Positions 9,240 to 16,321 of a stretch of DNA of 64,000 bases are shown piece by piece. The notes beneath the pieces were generated by a model. That model made no database searches and had not been told where the DNA came from. It saw only the letters and a list, made by a program, of their open reading frames with translations. A program made the translations under genes and the position numbers. This stretch comes from Bryobacteraceae bacterium (GTDB taxonomy: Bacteria; Acidobacteriota; Terriglobia; Bryobacterales; Bryobacteraceae), in assembly GCA_030041495.1 (NCBI GenBank), contig JASHNT010000028.1:45812-109811 (forward strand). Reading direction: 5' to 3'. The stretch's first letter is position 1. Every line of letters begins with the position of its first letter.

Positions 9240-9250
9240 GTAAACAGATC

Positions 9251-9256
9251 ATTGTA
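9251..9256 (-). promoter_or_regulatory. Probable -10 element of the first receptor gene
   Basis: TACAAT on the minus strand ends 11 nt before the ATG of the receptor gene, with no SD between. It lies in an interrupted palindrome (TTGTA/TACAA arms at 9252-9256 and 9267-9271). The transcript would have a very short leader. Confidence 0.4.
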
Positions 9257-9313
9257 TCTGAAACATTACAACGCCGCGCGACCACCTCGGGTAGGGCCGG
9301 TTGACGGAAGCTC

Positions 9314-9319
9314 TATAGT
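9314..9319 (+). promoter_or_regulatory. Probable -10 element of the VWFA-related gene
   Basis: TATAGT ends 8 nt before the ATG at 9328, so transcription would start at or next to the start codon (leaderless). No convincing -35 at the right spacing; the TTGACG at 9301 is too close. Confidence 0.4.
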
Positions 9320-9327
9320 TCTAAGGT

Positions 9328-10023
9328 ATGGGTGTGTTGTCACGGCGTGAATTCATCCTGGGCCTGGCGGCCGCTCCCACTGCGGCCTTTCCACAGGCCG
9401 AATTCTCCAGTTCCGTCAACGTGATCAGTCTCCTGGTAACCGTTCGCGATAAGAGTGGGAGGTTCGTGAATGATCTGACCCAGGGGAATTTCACCGCGTT
9501 CGAAGACGGCCATCCCCAAACCATTACTTACTTCTCGCGTCAGTATGACTTGCCGCTCACCTTGGGCTTACTGATCGACACCAGCGGGAGCCAGGTGGAC
9601 GTGCTGGGCGATGAGTTGAAAGCCACTGTCGCCTTTTTTGACCAGATTTTGCGCGAAAACATGGATCAGGCGTTCCTGATGAGCTTCGACCGCCGCGACT
9701 ATCTCTTGCAGAGCGTCACCTCCCAGCGCGCGGATACCGTGGTGTACGCGATCGGCGTCGGAAGCGGCCTCGCACGCGGAGGCGCGGCGCTCCAGGCGTT
9801 ATCGGAAAAGACTGGCGGCCGCTTTTTTGTACCCTCCGGCAAACATTCTCCCGAGGACGTGTATCACACCATCGAGGAGGAATTGCGCAGCCAGTACAGC
9901 CTGGGCTATGTTCCGCCGCCCGGCGCGGGTAAGCGTCGCGCCGGTTATCACAAGGTCCGCGTCACCGTGAACCGGCCGGGAATGAGCGTGCGCACCCGCG
10001 AAGGATACTATTCGGGAGGTTGA
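9328..10023 (+). CDS. VWFA-related acidobacterial domain protein, internally shortened
   Basis: Exported protein of 231 residues with a twin-arginine-type signal (SRREFILGLAAA). The TIGR03436-like body has NVISLLVTVRDKSGRFVNDL, LGLLIDTSGSQ (MIDAS DxSxS) and, near the C-terminus, RADTVVYAIGVGSG and TGGRFF. Family members are usually about 300 residues. Here LLQSVTS joins directly to QRADTVVYAIG (junction about 9715-9726), so the middle helices and the strand carrying the SDGxD-type motif are missing, in frame. The function of the family is unknown. The stop overlaps the next gene's frame, so the two are probably co-transcribed. Confidence 0.8.
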   Translation: MGVLSRREFILGLAAAPTAAFPQAEFSSSVNVISLLVTVRDKSGRFVNDLTQGNFTAFEDGHPQTITYFSRQYDLPLTLGLLIDTSGSQVDVLGDELKATVAFFDQILRENMDQAFLMSFDRRDYLLQSVTSQRADTVVYAIGVGSGLARGGAALQALSEKTGGRFFVPSGKHSPEDVYHTIEEELRSQYSLGYVPPPGAGKRRAGYHKVRVTVNRPGMSVRTREGYYSGG

Positions 10024-10028
10024 CCGTC

Positions 10029-10766
10029 ATGAGATTTGCTCTATCACTCGCCGCGAGCGTACTTGCTATGAATCTGGCTTTCGCTCAGAAACCGGCTAAA
10101 TTCGACGTCGCCACGGTTCGTCTCGCCGCCCCGCCTGCGGAGGGCCACAGCCACTCTCAAATCTCGGCCGATACCGGAACGGGCAGGCTGAACTACGCCA
10201 ATGTCACTTTAAAGGACATCATCGGGCAGGCGTACAACGTCCCGCGGTATCAAATCGGCGGTCCCGGCTGGATCGACATGGACCGCTTCGATATCGCCGC
10301 CGAGTTTCCGCCGCGCACCGACGCGCGCCAGCTCCCGCGGATGCTTCAATCTCTGCTCGCGGACCGCTTCAAGCTGATGACCCATCGCGAGACCAAGCAG
10401 CTTCCGGTCTACGACCTGGTGGTCGCCAGGGGCGGGCCGAAATTCCAAGCCGGCGAATCCGAGTCCGGCATCACCACCAACTCCGCGGGTACGCACTCGC
10501 ATGTCAGCGCCAAGGTGACGATGCGGAGCTTCGCGCAATTCCTATCGGAAGAGGTCGACCGGCCGGTGCTCGACAAAACCGGCCTGGCCGGTTCCTACGA
10601 TTTCACCATCGGCTGGGCCGGGGATAGCACCATCGACACCACCGAGACCGGTCCGTCGATTTTCAAGGCCCTCGAGGAGCAGCTCGGGTTGAAACTCGAA
10701 ACGGGCAAGGGTCCGGTGGAGATCATTCTGGTCGATCACGCGGAGCGGAAGCCGGTGGAGGACTAA
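10029..10766 (+). CDS. TIGR03435 family (soil-associated acidobacterial) exported protein
   Basis: About 245 residues with a signal peptide (LAASVLAMNLAFAQ). Family hallmarks are FDVATVRLAAPP, the YANVTLKDIIGQAYNV segment, ADRFKLMTHRETKQLPVYDLVVA, PVLDKTGLAGSYDFTI and the C-terminal FKALEEQLGLKLE...VEIILVDHAERKP. The family is expanded in Solibacter-like genomes; its function is not established. ATG 10029 is preferred over the overlapping TTG at 10020 because it gives a clean signal peptide. It starts 5 nt after the VWFA gene ends. Confidence 0.88.
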   Translation: MRFALSLAASVLAMNLAFAQKPAKFDVATVRLAAPPAEGHSHSQISADTGTGRLNYANVTLKDIIGQAYNVPRYQIGGPGWIDMDRFDIAAEFPPRTDARQLPRMLQSLLADRFKLMTHRETKQLPVYDLVVARGGPKFQAGESESGITTNSAGTHSHVSAKVTMRSFAQFLSEEVDRPVLDKTGLAGSYDFTIGWAGDSTIDTTETGPSIFKALEEQLGLKLETGKGPVEIILVDHAERKPVED

Positions 10767-10783
10767 TCCGCATCGATTCGCGG

Positions 10784-12061
10784 CTAATTCTTCTTCGCCC
10801 GCTCCGCAGTGAGCTTCTGCATCAACTCGATGGTCGGCTTGGGAGCCTCGAACAGAGCTTCCTCCAGCGGCGTGCGCCCGAACTGATCCTTGGCGTCGAA
10901 ATCCGCGCCGTGTTCGGCGAGATATTGCACGATGTCGTCGGAGCCGTTGCGGACGGCGGTGTGCAGGGGGCTTCCTTGGCCCTTCGGGCCATCGTTCACG
11001 TTTACGCCCAGTTCCACCATCATCTTCACGGCCTCCAGATTCTTGCTCTGCGTCGCCATCATCACTCCGCCGGATCCGTCGGGCGCCTTCAGGTTGGGAT
11101 CTGAGCCCAGCATGAGCAGCGTCTTCAGCATTTCCACGTTGCCGGTCTGCGCGGCTTGCAGGAACGGCGTCATCCCCCCGCCGCCACGCCCTCCGCGTCC
11201 GCCGCCCTGCGTCTTCGCGTTCACATCCGCCCCACGAGCCACGAGCTCTTTCGCCAGCTCAACTTTGCCCTGCTGCACCGCGAGATGCAAAGGCGTGTTG
11301 CCAGCAATATCGCGAGCGTTGATGTCCGCACCATGATCCAGCATCAGACGCGCGAACGGCTCGCTGCCGCGCGCCAGTGCGATCAGGAACACCGTGCTGC
11401 CGTCCTTCGCCTTGACCGACGGATCCGCCTTGGCATCGAGCAGAACCTTCGCGCTTGCTGCATCGCCGCGCTGCGCTGCGAACAGCAGCGGAGTGTACCC
11501 GTCATTGGAAGCCGCATTCACGTTCGCGCCGCGCTGGATCAAAAGATTGACGATTCCCTGCCGTCCTTCGGCGACAGCCCACATCAGCGGAGTCTGTCCC
11601 AAGCGCGATTCGGCCGCATCAACGGGCGCGCCGCGGTCGAGCAGCAGCCTGATCAGCTCCAGATTCCCCACGCTGACGGCGGTCAACAAAGGAGTGTCGC
11701 CGTCCCAACGCGCCCCGTTAATATCCGCCTTCGCATCCAGAAGCGTGCGCGCCATCGCTACATCGCCGTTGCCGCAGGCCACCAGCAGCGGAGTCTCGCC
11801 GTTTTCGTCCGCTGCATTCACGTTCGCTCCGGCGGCCAGCAGGGCGGCGGCAATTCCCCGGTCCTCGCGATTGGCAGCCCAGATCAGAGGCGTCGAACCG
11901 TCCTCGCGAGCCGCGTTCACGTTCGCCCCGCTCTCGATCAACGCAAGCACCGCTTTTGGGTCGCCCTGCTGGATGGCGTCGATCAACCGGAGGTCCGCCG
12001 CGGCGCACGATCCGGCGCCTGCCAATGCGAATATCATCCAGCAGCTCAACAACATATCCAT
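10784..12061 (-). CDS. Exported ankyrin-repeat protein
   Basis: 425 residues: a signal peptide (MIFALAGAGSCAAA) and then ankyrin repeats over essentially the whole length, with recurrent G-TPL--A and GA-VNA signatures (GSTPLIWAA, GETPLLVAC, GDTPLLTAV, GQTPLMWAV, GYTPLLFAA, GNTPLHLAV, GRTPLEEAL). A glycine-rich insertion (GGGRGGRGGGG, about 300) interrupts one repeat. It probably acts as an extracytoplasmic protein-binding scaffold. It diverges from the PSCyt gene with 40 bp between start codons. Confidence 0.85.
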   Translation of the reverse strand: MDMLLSCWMIFALAGAGSCAAADLRLIDAIQQGDPKAVLALIESGANVNAAREDGSTPLIWAANREDRGIAAALLAAGANVNAADENGETPLLVACGNGDVAMARTLLDAKADINGARWDGDTPLLTAVSVGNLELIRLLLDRGAPVDAAESRLGQTPLMWAVAEGRQGIVNLLIQRGANVNAASNDGYTPLLFAAQRGDAASAKVLLDAKADPSVKAKDGSTVFLIALARGSEPFARLMLDHGADINARDIAGNTPLHLAVQQGKVELAKELVARGADVNAKTQGGGRGGRGGGGMTPFLQAAQTGNVEMLKTLLMLGSDPNLKAPDGSGGVMMATQSKNLEAVKMMVELGVNVNDGPKGQGSPLHTAVRNGSDDIVQYLAEHGADFDAKDQFGRTPLEEALFEAPKPTIELMQKLTAERAKKN

Positions 12062-12085
12062 AACGATGAAACCAAATCACTATGA

Positions 12086-12091
12086 TATACT
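12086..12091 (+). promoter_or_regulatory. Probable -10 element of the PSCyt gene
   Basis: TATACT ends 10 nt before the ATG at 12102. No SD lies in the short gap, so a leader of only a few nucleotides is predicted. Confidence 0.35.
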
Positions 12092-12101
12092 TCAAGCGGC
12101 C

Positions 12102-14402
12102 ATGCCCAGGCTCGCAGCGGTCCTGTTCCTGCTCGGTTTGAGCGTGTTCGGACAGACTGCCGCGCAGAAGCCTCCTCATCTTCTGGAAGATACGGTCAAC
12201 GATTACTGCCTGGATTGCCACAATGATGGCTCCAAGACCGCAGGCGTCACGCTGGAACACGTCAGTTCGGCAAATGCCGGCGCGCAAGCTGCGCTGCTTG
12301 AAAGAGTTCTGCACAAGCTGCGCGCGGGAGAGATGCCACCGCCCGGTAACGATGCTCCGGATAAGGCTCAGCGCGCCGCACTGGTGCAGTGGCTCGAAAC
12401 GGAGCTCGATAAGAACGCCGCCGCGCATCCCAATCCGGGAGCTCCGGTCATTCACCGCTTGAACAAGGCCGAATACAGCAACGCCGTGCGCGACCTTCTG
12501 GGGCTCGATCTGGATAACGCCGCGGGCCTTCCCGCCGACGATTCCGGCTACGGCTTCGATAACATCGGCGCGGTGCTGACAGTCTCGCCGCTGCACATGG
12601 AAAAGTATGTGAGCAACGCTCGGCGCATCGCCAGGCTGGCGGTGGGCACGCTGCGCGCCAGCGCATCGGTCGAAAAATTCAAGGCTAAGGCTCCGCAAGG
12701 CGATTCGCTCGATGCGATGCCTGTGAACGAACGCGGCGAGATTCTGGTGAATCATTATTTCCCGTTCGACGCCGAATATTCGGTGCTGGTCCGCGTGCGC
12801 GGCAATCCGGCCGCCGGCTTGCCTCCGCCCAAGCTCGACGTGCGCCTGGACGGTCGTCGCGTCAAGCTGATCGATGCCGATATCGACACTGCCGAAGCCA
12901 ATCAAGGCACTCGTAATTTCGAGCTGCGGATGGCGCTTACGGCCGGGCCGCATGAGATCGGCGCGGGATTCCTGAGCGAATCGGCGAAGCTGGAGCTGGG
13001 CGGCAGCGCGACCGCTCGCGGTAACGCGGTGCCCTCTCCCAATACGGTTTCTGTCGAATATGTTTCCATCGGCGGTCCGTACAGCCCCGATGGTCCGGGC
13101 GAAACAGAGAGCCGCCAGCGCATCTTCTTCTGCCGCCCGAAACCCGGCGAAGCCGAGGAGCCTTGCGCGCGCCAGATCCTGGCGTCGCTCGCGCACCGGG
13201 CGTATCGAAGGCCCGCCGCCGCCGGCGATATCGATCCTCTCATGAAACTCTTTGCCGCCGGCCGCGCAGACGGAGGCAGCTTCGACTCCGGAATCGAGAT
13301 GAGCCTGAGCGGCATCCTGGTCTCGCCCGAATTTCTGTTTCGCGCAGAAAAAGCCCCGCCGGCGGTGGCGAAGGGCGCAACTTACCATCTTCCCGATCTC
13401 GACCTCGCCTCGCGCCTCTCGTTCTTTCTGTGGAGCAGCATCCCCGACGGAGAGCTTCTCAGCCTCGCCGAGCGGGGCAAGCTGCACGATCCCGGCGTGT
13501 TGGAAGCACAGGTGAAGCGCATGCTCGCCGATCCGAAAGCCAACGCCCTGGTGGACAACTTCGCCGGCCAATGGCTGCGCCTGCGCAACGTGGAGGATTG
13601 GAAGCCCGACGCCGAAAAATTCAAAGACGCCGATGAATCGCTGCGCAACACTTTCGCGCGCGAGACCGAGCTGTTCTTCGAAAACATCGTCCACCAAGAT
13701 CGCAGCATCCTGGAGTTCATCGACGCCGATTACACCTTTTTGAACGAACGCCTGGCCCGCTTCTACGGCATCCAGGGCGTCAAAGGCAGCTACTTCCGGC
13801 GCGTAGCTCTAAAGACTCCGGAGCGCGGGGGCATCCTTACGCAGGCTAGCGTGCTGATGGTGACCTCCTATCCCACGCGAACTTCGCCGGTGCTGCGCGG
13901 CAAGTGGATTCTGGAGAGCATCCTCGACGCTCCGCCCCCTCCGCCTCCGCCCAACATTCCTCCCCTTGCTGACGCGGCCAACAATTCGGCCAAGAGCCTG
14001 CGCGAGACCTTCGAGAAACATCGCGCCGATCCGGCTTGTGCCTCCTGCCACGCGCGGCTGGACCCGCTCGGTTTTTCGCTAGCAAATTTCGACGCCGTGG
14101 GCAAATACCGGGCCACGGAAGGCGGCTCACCGGTCGACGCGTCCGGCACCCTTCCGGACGGCACTGAGATCGACGGGATCGTGGGATTGAAAAAGCTGCT
14201 GCTTTCGCGCAAGGACGAGTTCGTGGAAGGCTTCGCCAGCAACCTGCTGACCTACGCTTTGGGCCGCGGGCTCGAATACTACGACCAGCCCGTGGTGCGC
14301 GACATCCGCCGCCAGGCCGCCGAGCACGACTACAGGTTTTCCTCGATCGTCCTGGCGATCGTAAATAGCGTACCATTTGAAATGAGGAGGGTCCCGGAGT
14401 GA
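12102..14402 (+). CDS. Planctomycete-type cytochrome protein (DUF1587/1592/1588/1585)
   Basis: 766 residues, exported (LAAVLFLLGLSVFG). An N-terminal PSCyt1-like haem site CLDCH (about residue 37) is followed by the DUF1587-like VIHRLNKAEYSNAVRDLLGLD, a carbohydrate-binding-like beta region, the DUF1595/1592 helices (ASLAHRAYRRPA; SRLSFFLWSSIPD), the DUF1588 region with a second CxxCH (CASCHARLDPLGF) and a DUF1585-like end (LLTYALGRGLEYYD). Such proteins are periplasmic haem proteins inferred to take part in polymer or carbohydrate oxidation. The open frame extends upstream, but ATG 12102 gives the signal peptide. It overlaps the DUF1552 gene by 4 nt, the usual partner. Confidence 0.9.
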   Translation: MPRLAAVLFLLGLSVFGQTAAQKPPHLLEDTVNDYCLDCHNDGSKTAGVTLEHVSSANAGAQAALLERVLHKLRAGEMPPPGNDAPDKAQRAALVQWLETELDKNAAAHPNPGAPVIHRLNKAEYSNAVRDLLGLDLDNAAGLPADDSGYGFDNIGAVLTVSPLHMEKYVSNARRIARLAVGTLRASASVEKFKAKAPQGDSLDAMPVNERGEILVNHYFPFDAEYSVLVRVRGNPAAGLPPPKLDVRLDGRRVKLIDADIDTAEANQGTRNFELRMALTAGPHEIGAGFLSESAKLELGGSATARGNAVPSPNTVSVEYVSIGGPYSPDGPGETESRQRIFFCRPKPGEAEEPCARQILASLAHRAYRRPAAAGDIDPLMKLFAAGRADGGSFDSGIEMSLSGILVSPEFLFRAEKAPPAVAKGATYHLPDLDLASRLSFFLWSSIPDGELLSLAERGKLHDPGVLEAQVKRMLADPKANALVDNFAGQWLRLRNVEDWKPDAEKFKDADESLRNTFARETELFFENIVHQDRSILEFIDADYTFLNERLARFYGIQGVKGSYFRRVALKTPERGGILTQASVLMVTSYPTRTSPVLRGKWILESILDAPPPPPPPNIPPLADAANNSAKSLRETFEKHRADPACASCHARLDPLGFSLANFDAVGKYRATEGGSPVDASGTLPDGTEIDGIVGLKKLLLSRKDEFVEGFASNLLTYALGRGLEYYDQPVVRDIRRQAAEHDYRFSSIVLAIVNSVPFEMRRVPE

Positions 14403-15748
14403 GACTGATCACGCAGAAGTCCCTTCACCGCCGCACATTGCTCCGAGGAATGGGCGCGGCAGTCGCGCTGCCGGTTCTCGACTCCATGATTCCGGCCTTC
14501 GCAGCCGCTCCCAAGCCCATCACGCGCGTCGCCTTCTGCTACACTCCCAACGGCATCATCATGCGCGATTGGACCCCGGAAAAAGAAGGCTCGGATTTCG
14601 AGTTCACCAAGACCCTGAAGCCTCTTGAGCCGTATCGCGACCGAGTGCTGGTGCTGACCGGCCTCCAACATCACAACGGCGAATCGCTCGGCGACGGCGC
14701 AGGCGACCACGCCCGCGCGGGCGCCACCTGGCTGACCGGAGTTCATCCCAAGAAGACTGAAGGCGCGGACATTCAAAACGGTATCTCCGTCGATCAAATC
14801 CTGGCGAAAGAAATCGGCTCACAGACTCCTCTGCCTTCGCTCGAACTTGGTCTTGAAGACGTGCGCATGGCTGGCAACTGCGACTCCGGCTATAGCTGCG
14901 CTTATAGCAACACCGTGGCCTGGAGCTCGCCCACGACGCCGCTTCCCTACGAAATCAATCCGCGCGCGGTCTTCGAGCGCCTGTTCGGCGACGGCGAGAC
15001 CACCGATAAACAGGCCCGCGCGATGCGCGAGCGCGAAGACCGCAGCTTGCTGGATTTCGTGATGGCCGATGCTTCCAGCCTCGGCGCGAATTTAGGCGCG
15101 GCCGATCGCCGCAAGATGAGCGATTATCTGGACTCCGTCCGGGAGGTCGAGCGGCGCATCCAGAAGGCCGAGGCGCAGAACGCCGCTTCCGTGACCGTCC
15201 CTTCGCTCGACCGGCCCGACGGCATCCCGCCCACCTTCGAAGAGCACATCCAGTTGATGTATGACCTGATGACCATCGCGTTTCAGGCCGACCTGACGCG
15301 GGTGATCACGCTGATGTACAGCCGCGAGGGCGGCAACCGCACTTATCCCCAAATCGGCGTCCCCGACGCGCATCACGGTCTCTCACATCACATGAACGAT
15401 CCCGCCAAAATGGCGCGGCTCCAGCTCATCGACCACCATCACGTGGACATGCTGAGCCAGTTCGTCGGCAAGATGCAGGCGGCCAAGGACGCCGACGGCA
15501 CCTTGCTCGATCATTCGATGATCGTCTACGGCGGCAGCTTGAGCGATTCCAATCGCCACTTGCACTACAATCTGCCCACTCTGTTGATCGGCGGCGCCAG
15601 CGGCAAGCTGCGCCCCGGCCGGCACATCACCTACTCAACGCCCACGCCCATGACCAACCTGTACATGACCATGCTGGACATGGCCGGAGTGCACGAGGAC
15701 AAGATCGGCGATTCGACGGGGAAGTTGGAATACCTCAGCGGCGTATAA
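14399..15748 (+). CDS. DUF1552 family exported protein
   Basis: 449 residues beginning with a twin-arginine-type signal (RRTLLRGMGAAVALP). DUF1552 motifs include TRVAFCYTPNG, VLTGLQHHNG, HARAGATWLTG, YSREGGNRTYPQIGV and DHSMIVYGGSLSDSN...HYNLPTLLIGG. It resembles the alkaline-phosphatase/sulfatase-like DUF1501 superfamily in overall layout but has no assigned reaction. It is translationally coupled to the PSCyt gene (GTGA overlap at 14399-14402); this pair is recurrent in Planctomycetes and Acidobacteria. Confidence 0.9.
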   Translation: MRLITQKSLHRRTLLRGMGAAVALPVLDSMIPAFAAAPKPITRVAFCYTPNGIIMRDWTPEKEGSDFEFTKTLKPLEPYRDRVLVLTGLQHHNGESLGDGAGDHARAGATWLTGVHPKKTEGADIQNGISVDQILAKEIGSQTPLPSLELGLEDVRMAGNCDSGYSCAYSNTVAWSSPTTPLPYEINPRAVFERLFGDGETTDKQARAMREREDRSLLDFVMADASSLGANLGAADRRKMSDYLDSVREVERRIQKAEAQNAASVTVPSLDRPDGIPPTFEEHIQLMYDLMTIAFQADLTRVITLMYSREGGNRTYPQIGVPDAHHGLSHHMNDPAKMARLQLIDHHHVDMLSQFVGKMQAAKDADGTLLDHSMIVYGGSLSDSNRHLHYNLPTLLIGGASGKLRPGRHITYSTPTPMTNLYMTMLDMAGVHEDKIGDSTGKLEYLSGV

Positions 15749-15798
15749 GGGTTTTCAGAACCGGCAACCCATCGCGACTCTAACCTTAATCGGCGAGC

Positions 15799-16002
15799 TC
15801 ACAAGCCACTGTCTGTGCAGTCAACCGAAGGCATATCTCCCGGTTGGGCCCGTAATTGGGAGAGAGCAAACTCAGCCCACTCCCGCTCCTCAACGCTCTG
15901 CGCGTCGGACAACTCGGAATAGTAGTTGGATACAGCCTGCTCAAGCGCAGCGCTCGCGTCCCCGCGCCGTGCCGACTGCGTAACCGTTGATGGGTCAGTC
16001 AT
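15799..16002 (-). CDS. Small protein of unknown function (67 aa), end of the large operon
   Basis: Acidic, mostly helical 67-residue protein (SALEQAVSNYYSEL, EEREWAEFALSQL); no recognised domain or signal peptide. Its ATG overlaps the stop of the EF-Tu-like gene (ATGA at 15999-16002), which is the main evidence that it is real. It is the last gene of the minus-strand operon. The function is unknown. Confidence 0.6.
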   Translation of the reverse strand: MTDPSTVTQSARRGDASAALEQAVSNYYSELSDAQSVEEREWAEFALSQLRAQPGDMPSVDCTDSGL

Positions 16003-16310
16003 GGACGGTCAAGAACAGAGCCCTCGGCGACCTTCCTGTTCCCCTCGAAAAGAGTGAAGCGGTCCCCCGGCTTCAACCACTGAGTGGGCGTTCCAGGGCC
16101 TTCGGCCAGAAATCGCACGACAGCAGCCTGAGCCAACGCCTCGTCCGGTGTGCCTCGCAGATCGAGCATAAGGCTCCAGGCGTTTGTTCGCGATTCTTCT
16201 TCGGTCTGGGCTTCAAACTTAGCTACGGTTGAGTATTGGGGACCGGGTGGCGGAGCTGTCCTCCCGCCTTCTCGCGGGCTTAGCCAGCGAATTCTCGCGA
16301 ACACCGACAT
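15999..16310 (-). CDS. Free-standing EF-Tu domain-III-like protein
   Basis: 103 residues resembling the C-terminal beta-barrel of elongation factor Tu: FARIRWLSPREGGR corresponds to the FxxEVxxLSxxEGGR strand, LKPGDRFTLFEG to the MPGD region and RKVAEGSVL to the GRTVGAGVV strand. There is no GTPase domain. The start at 16310 was chosen because the homology begins two residues later; a longer open frame to 16475 runs into the DUF4175 gene. It lies 11 nt after DUF4175 and overlaps the 67-aa gene by 4 nt. The role is unknown; the fold suggests binding to RNA or protein. Confidence 0.7.
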   Translation of the reverse strand: MSVFARIRWLSPREGGRTAPPPGPQYSTVAKFEAQTEEESRTNAWSLMLDLRGTPDEALAQAAVVRFLAEGPGTPTQWLKPGDRFTLFEGNRKVAEGSVLDRP

Positions 16311-16321
16311 CCTCGGCGCAC

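Noticed and set aside
9301..9306. TTGACG as a -35 element for the VWFA gene
   Set aside because: Only 7 nt separate it from the TATAGT hexamer, far below the 16-18 nt needed.
11394..12101. Upstream extension of the PSCyt reading frame
   Set aside because: The extension lies antisense to the ankyrin gene; the signal peptide begins at ATG 12102.
11718..13697. 659-codon minus-strand open frame opposite the PSCyt gene
   Set aside because: Arg/His/Gln-rich antisense translation without motifs; the plus strand has haem sites and DUF1587-1585 motifs.
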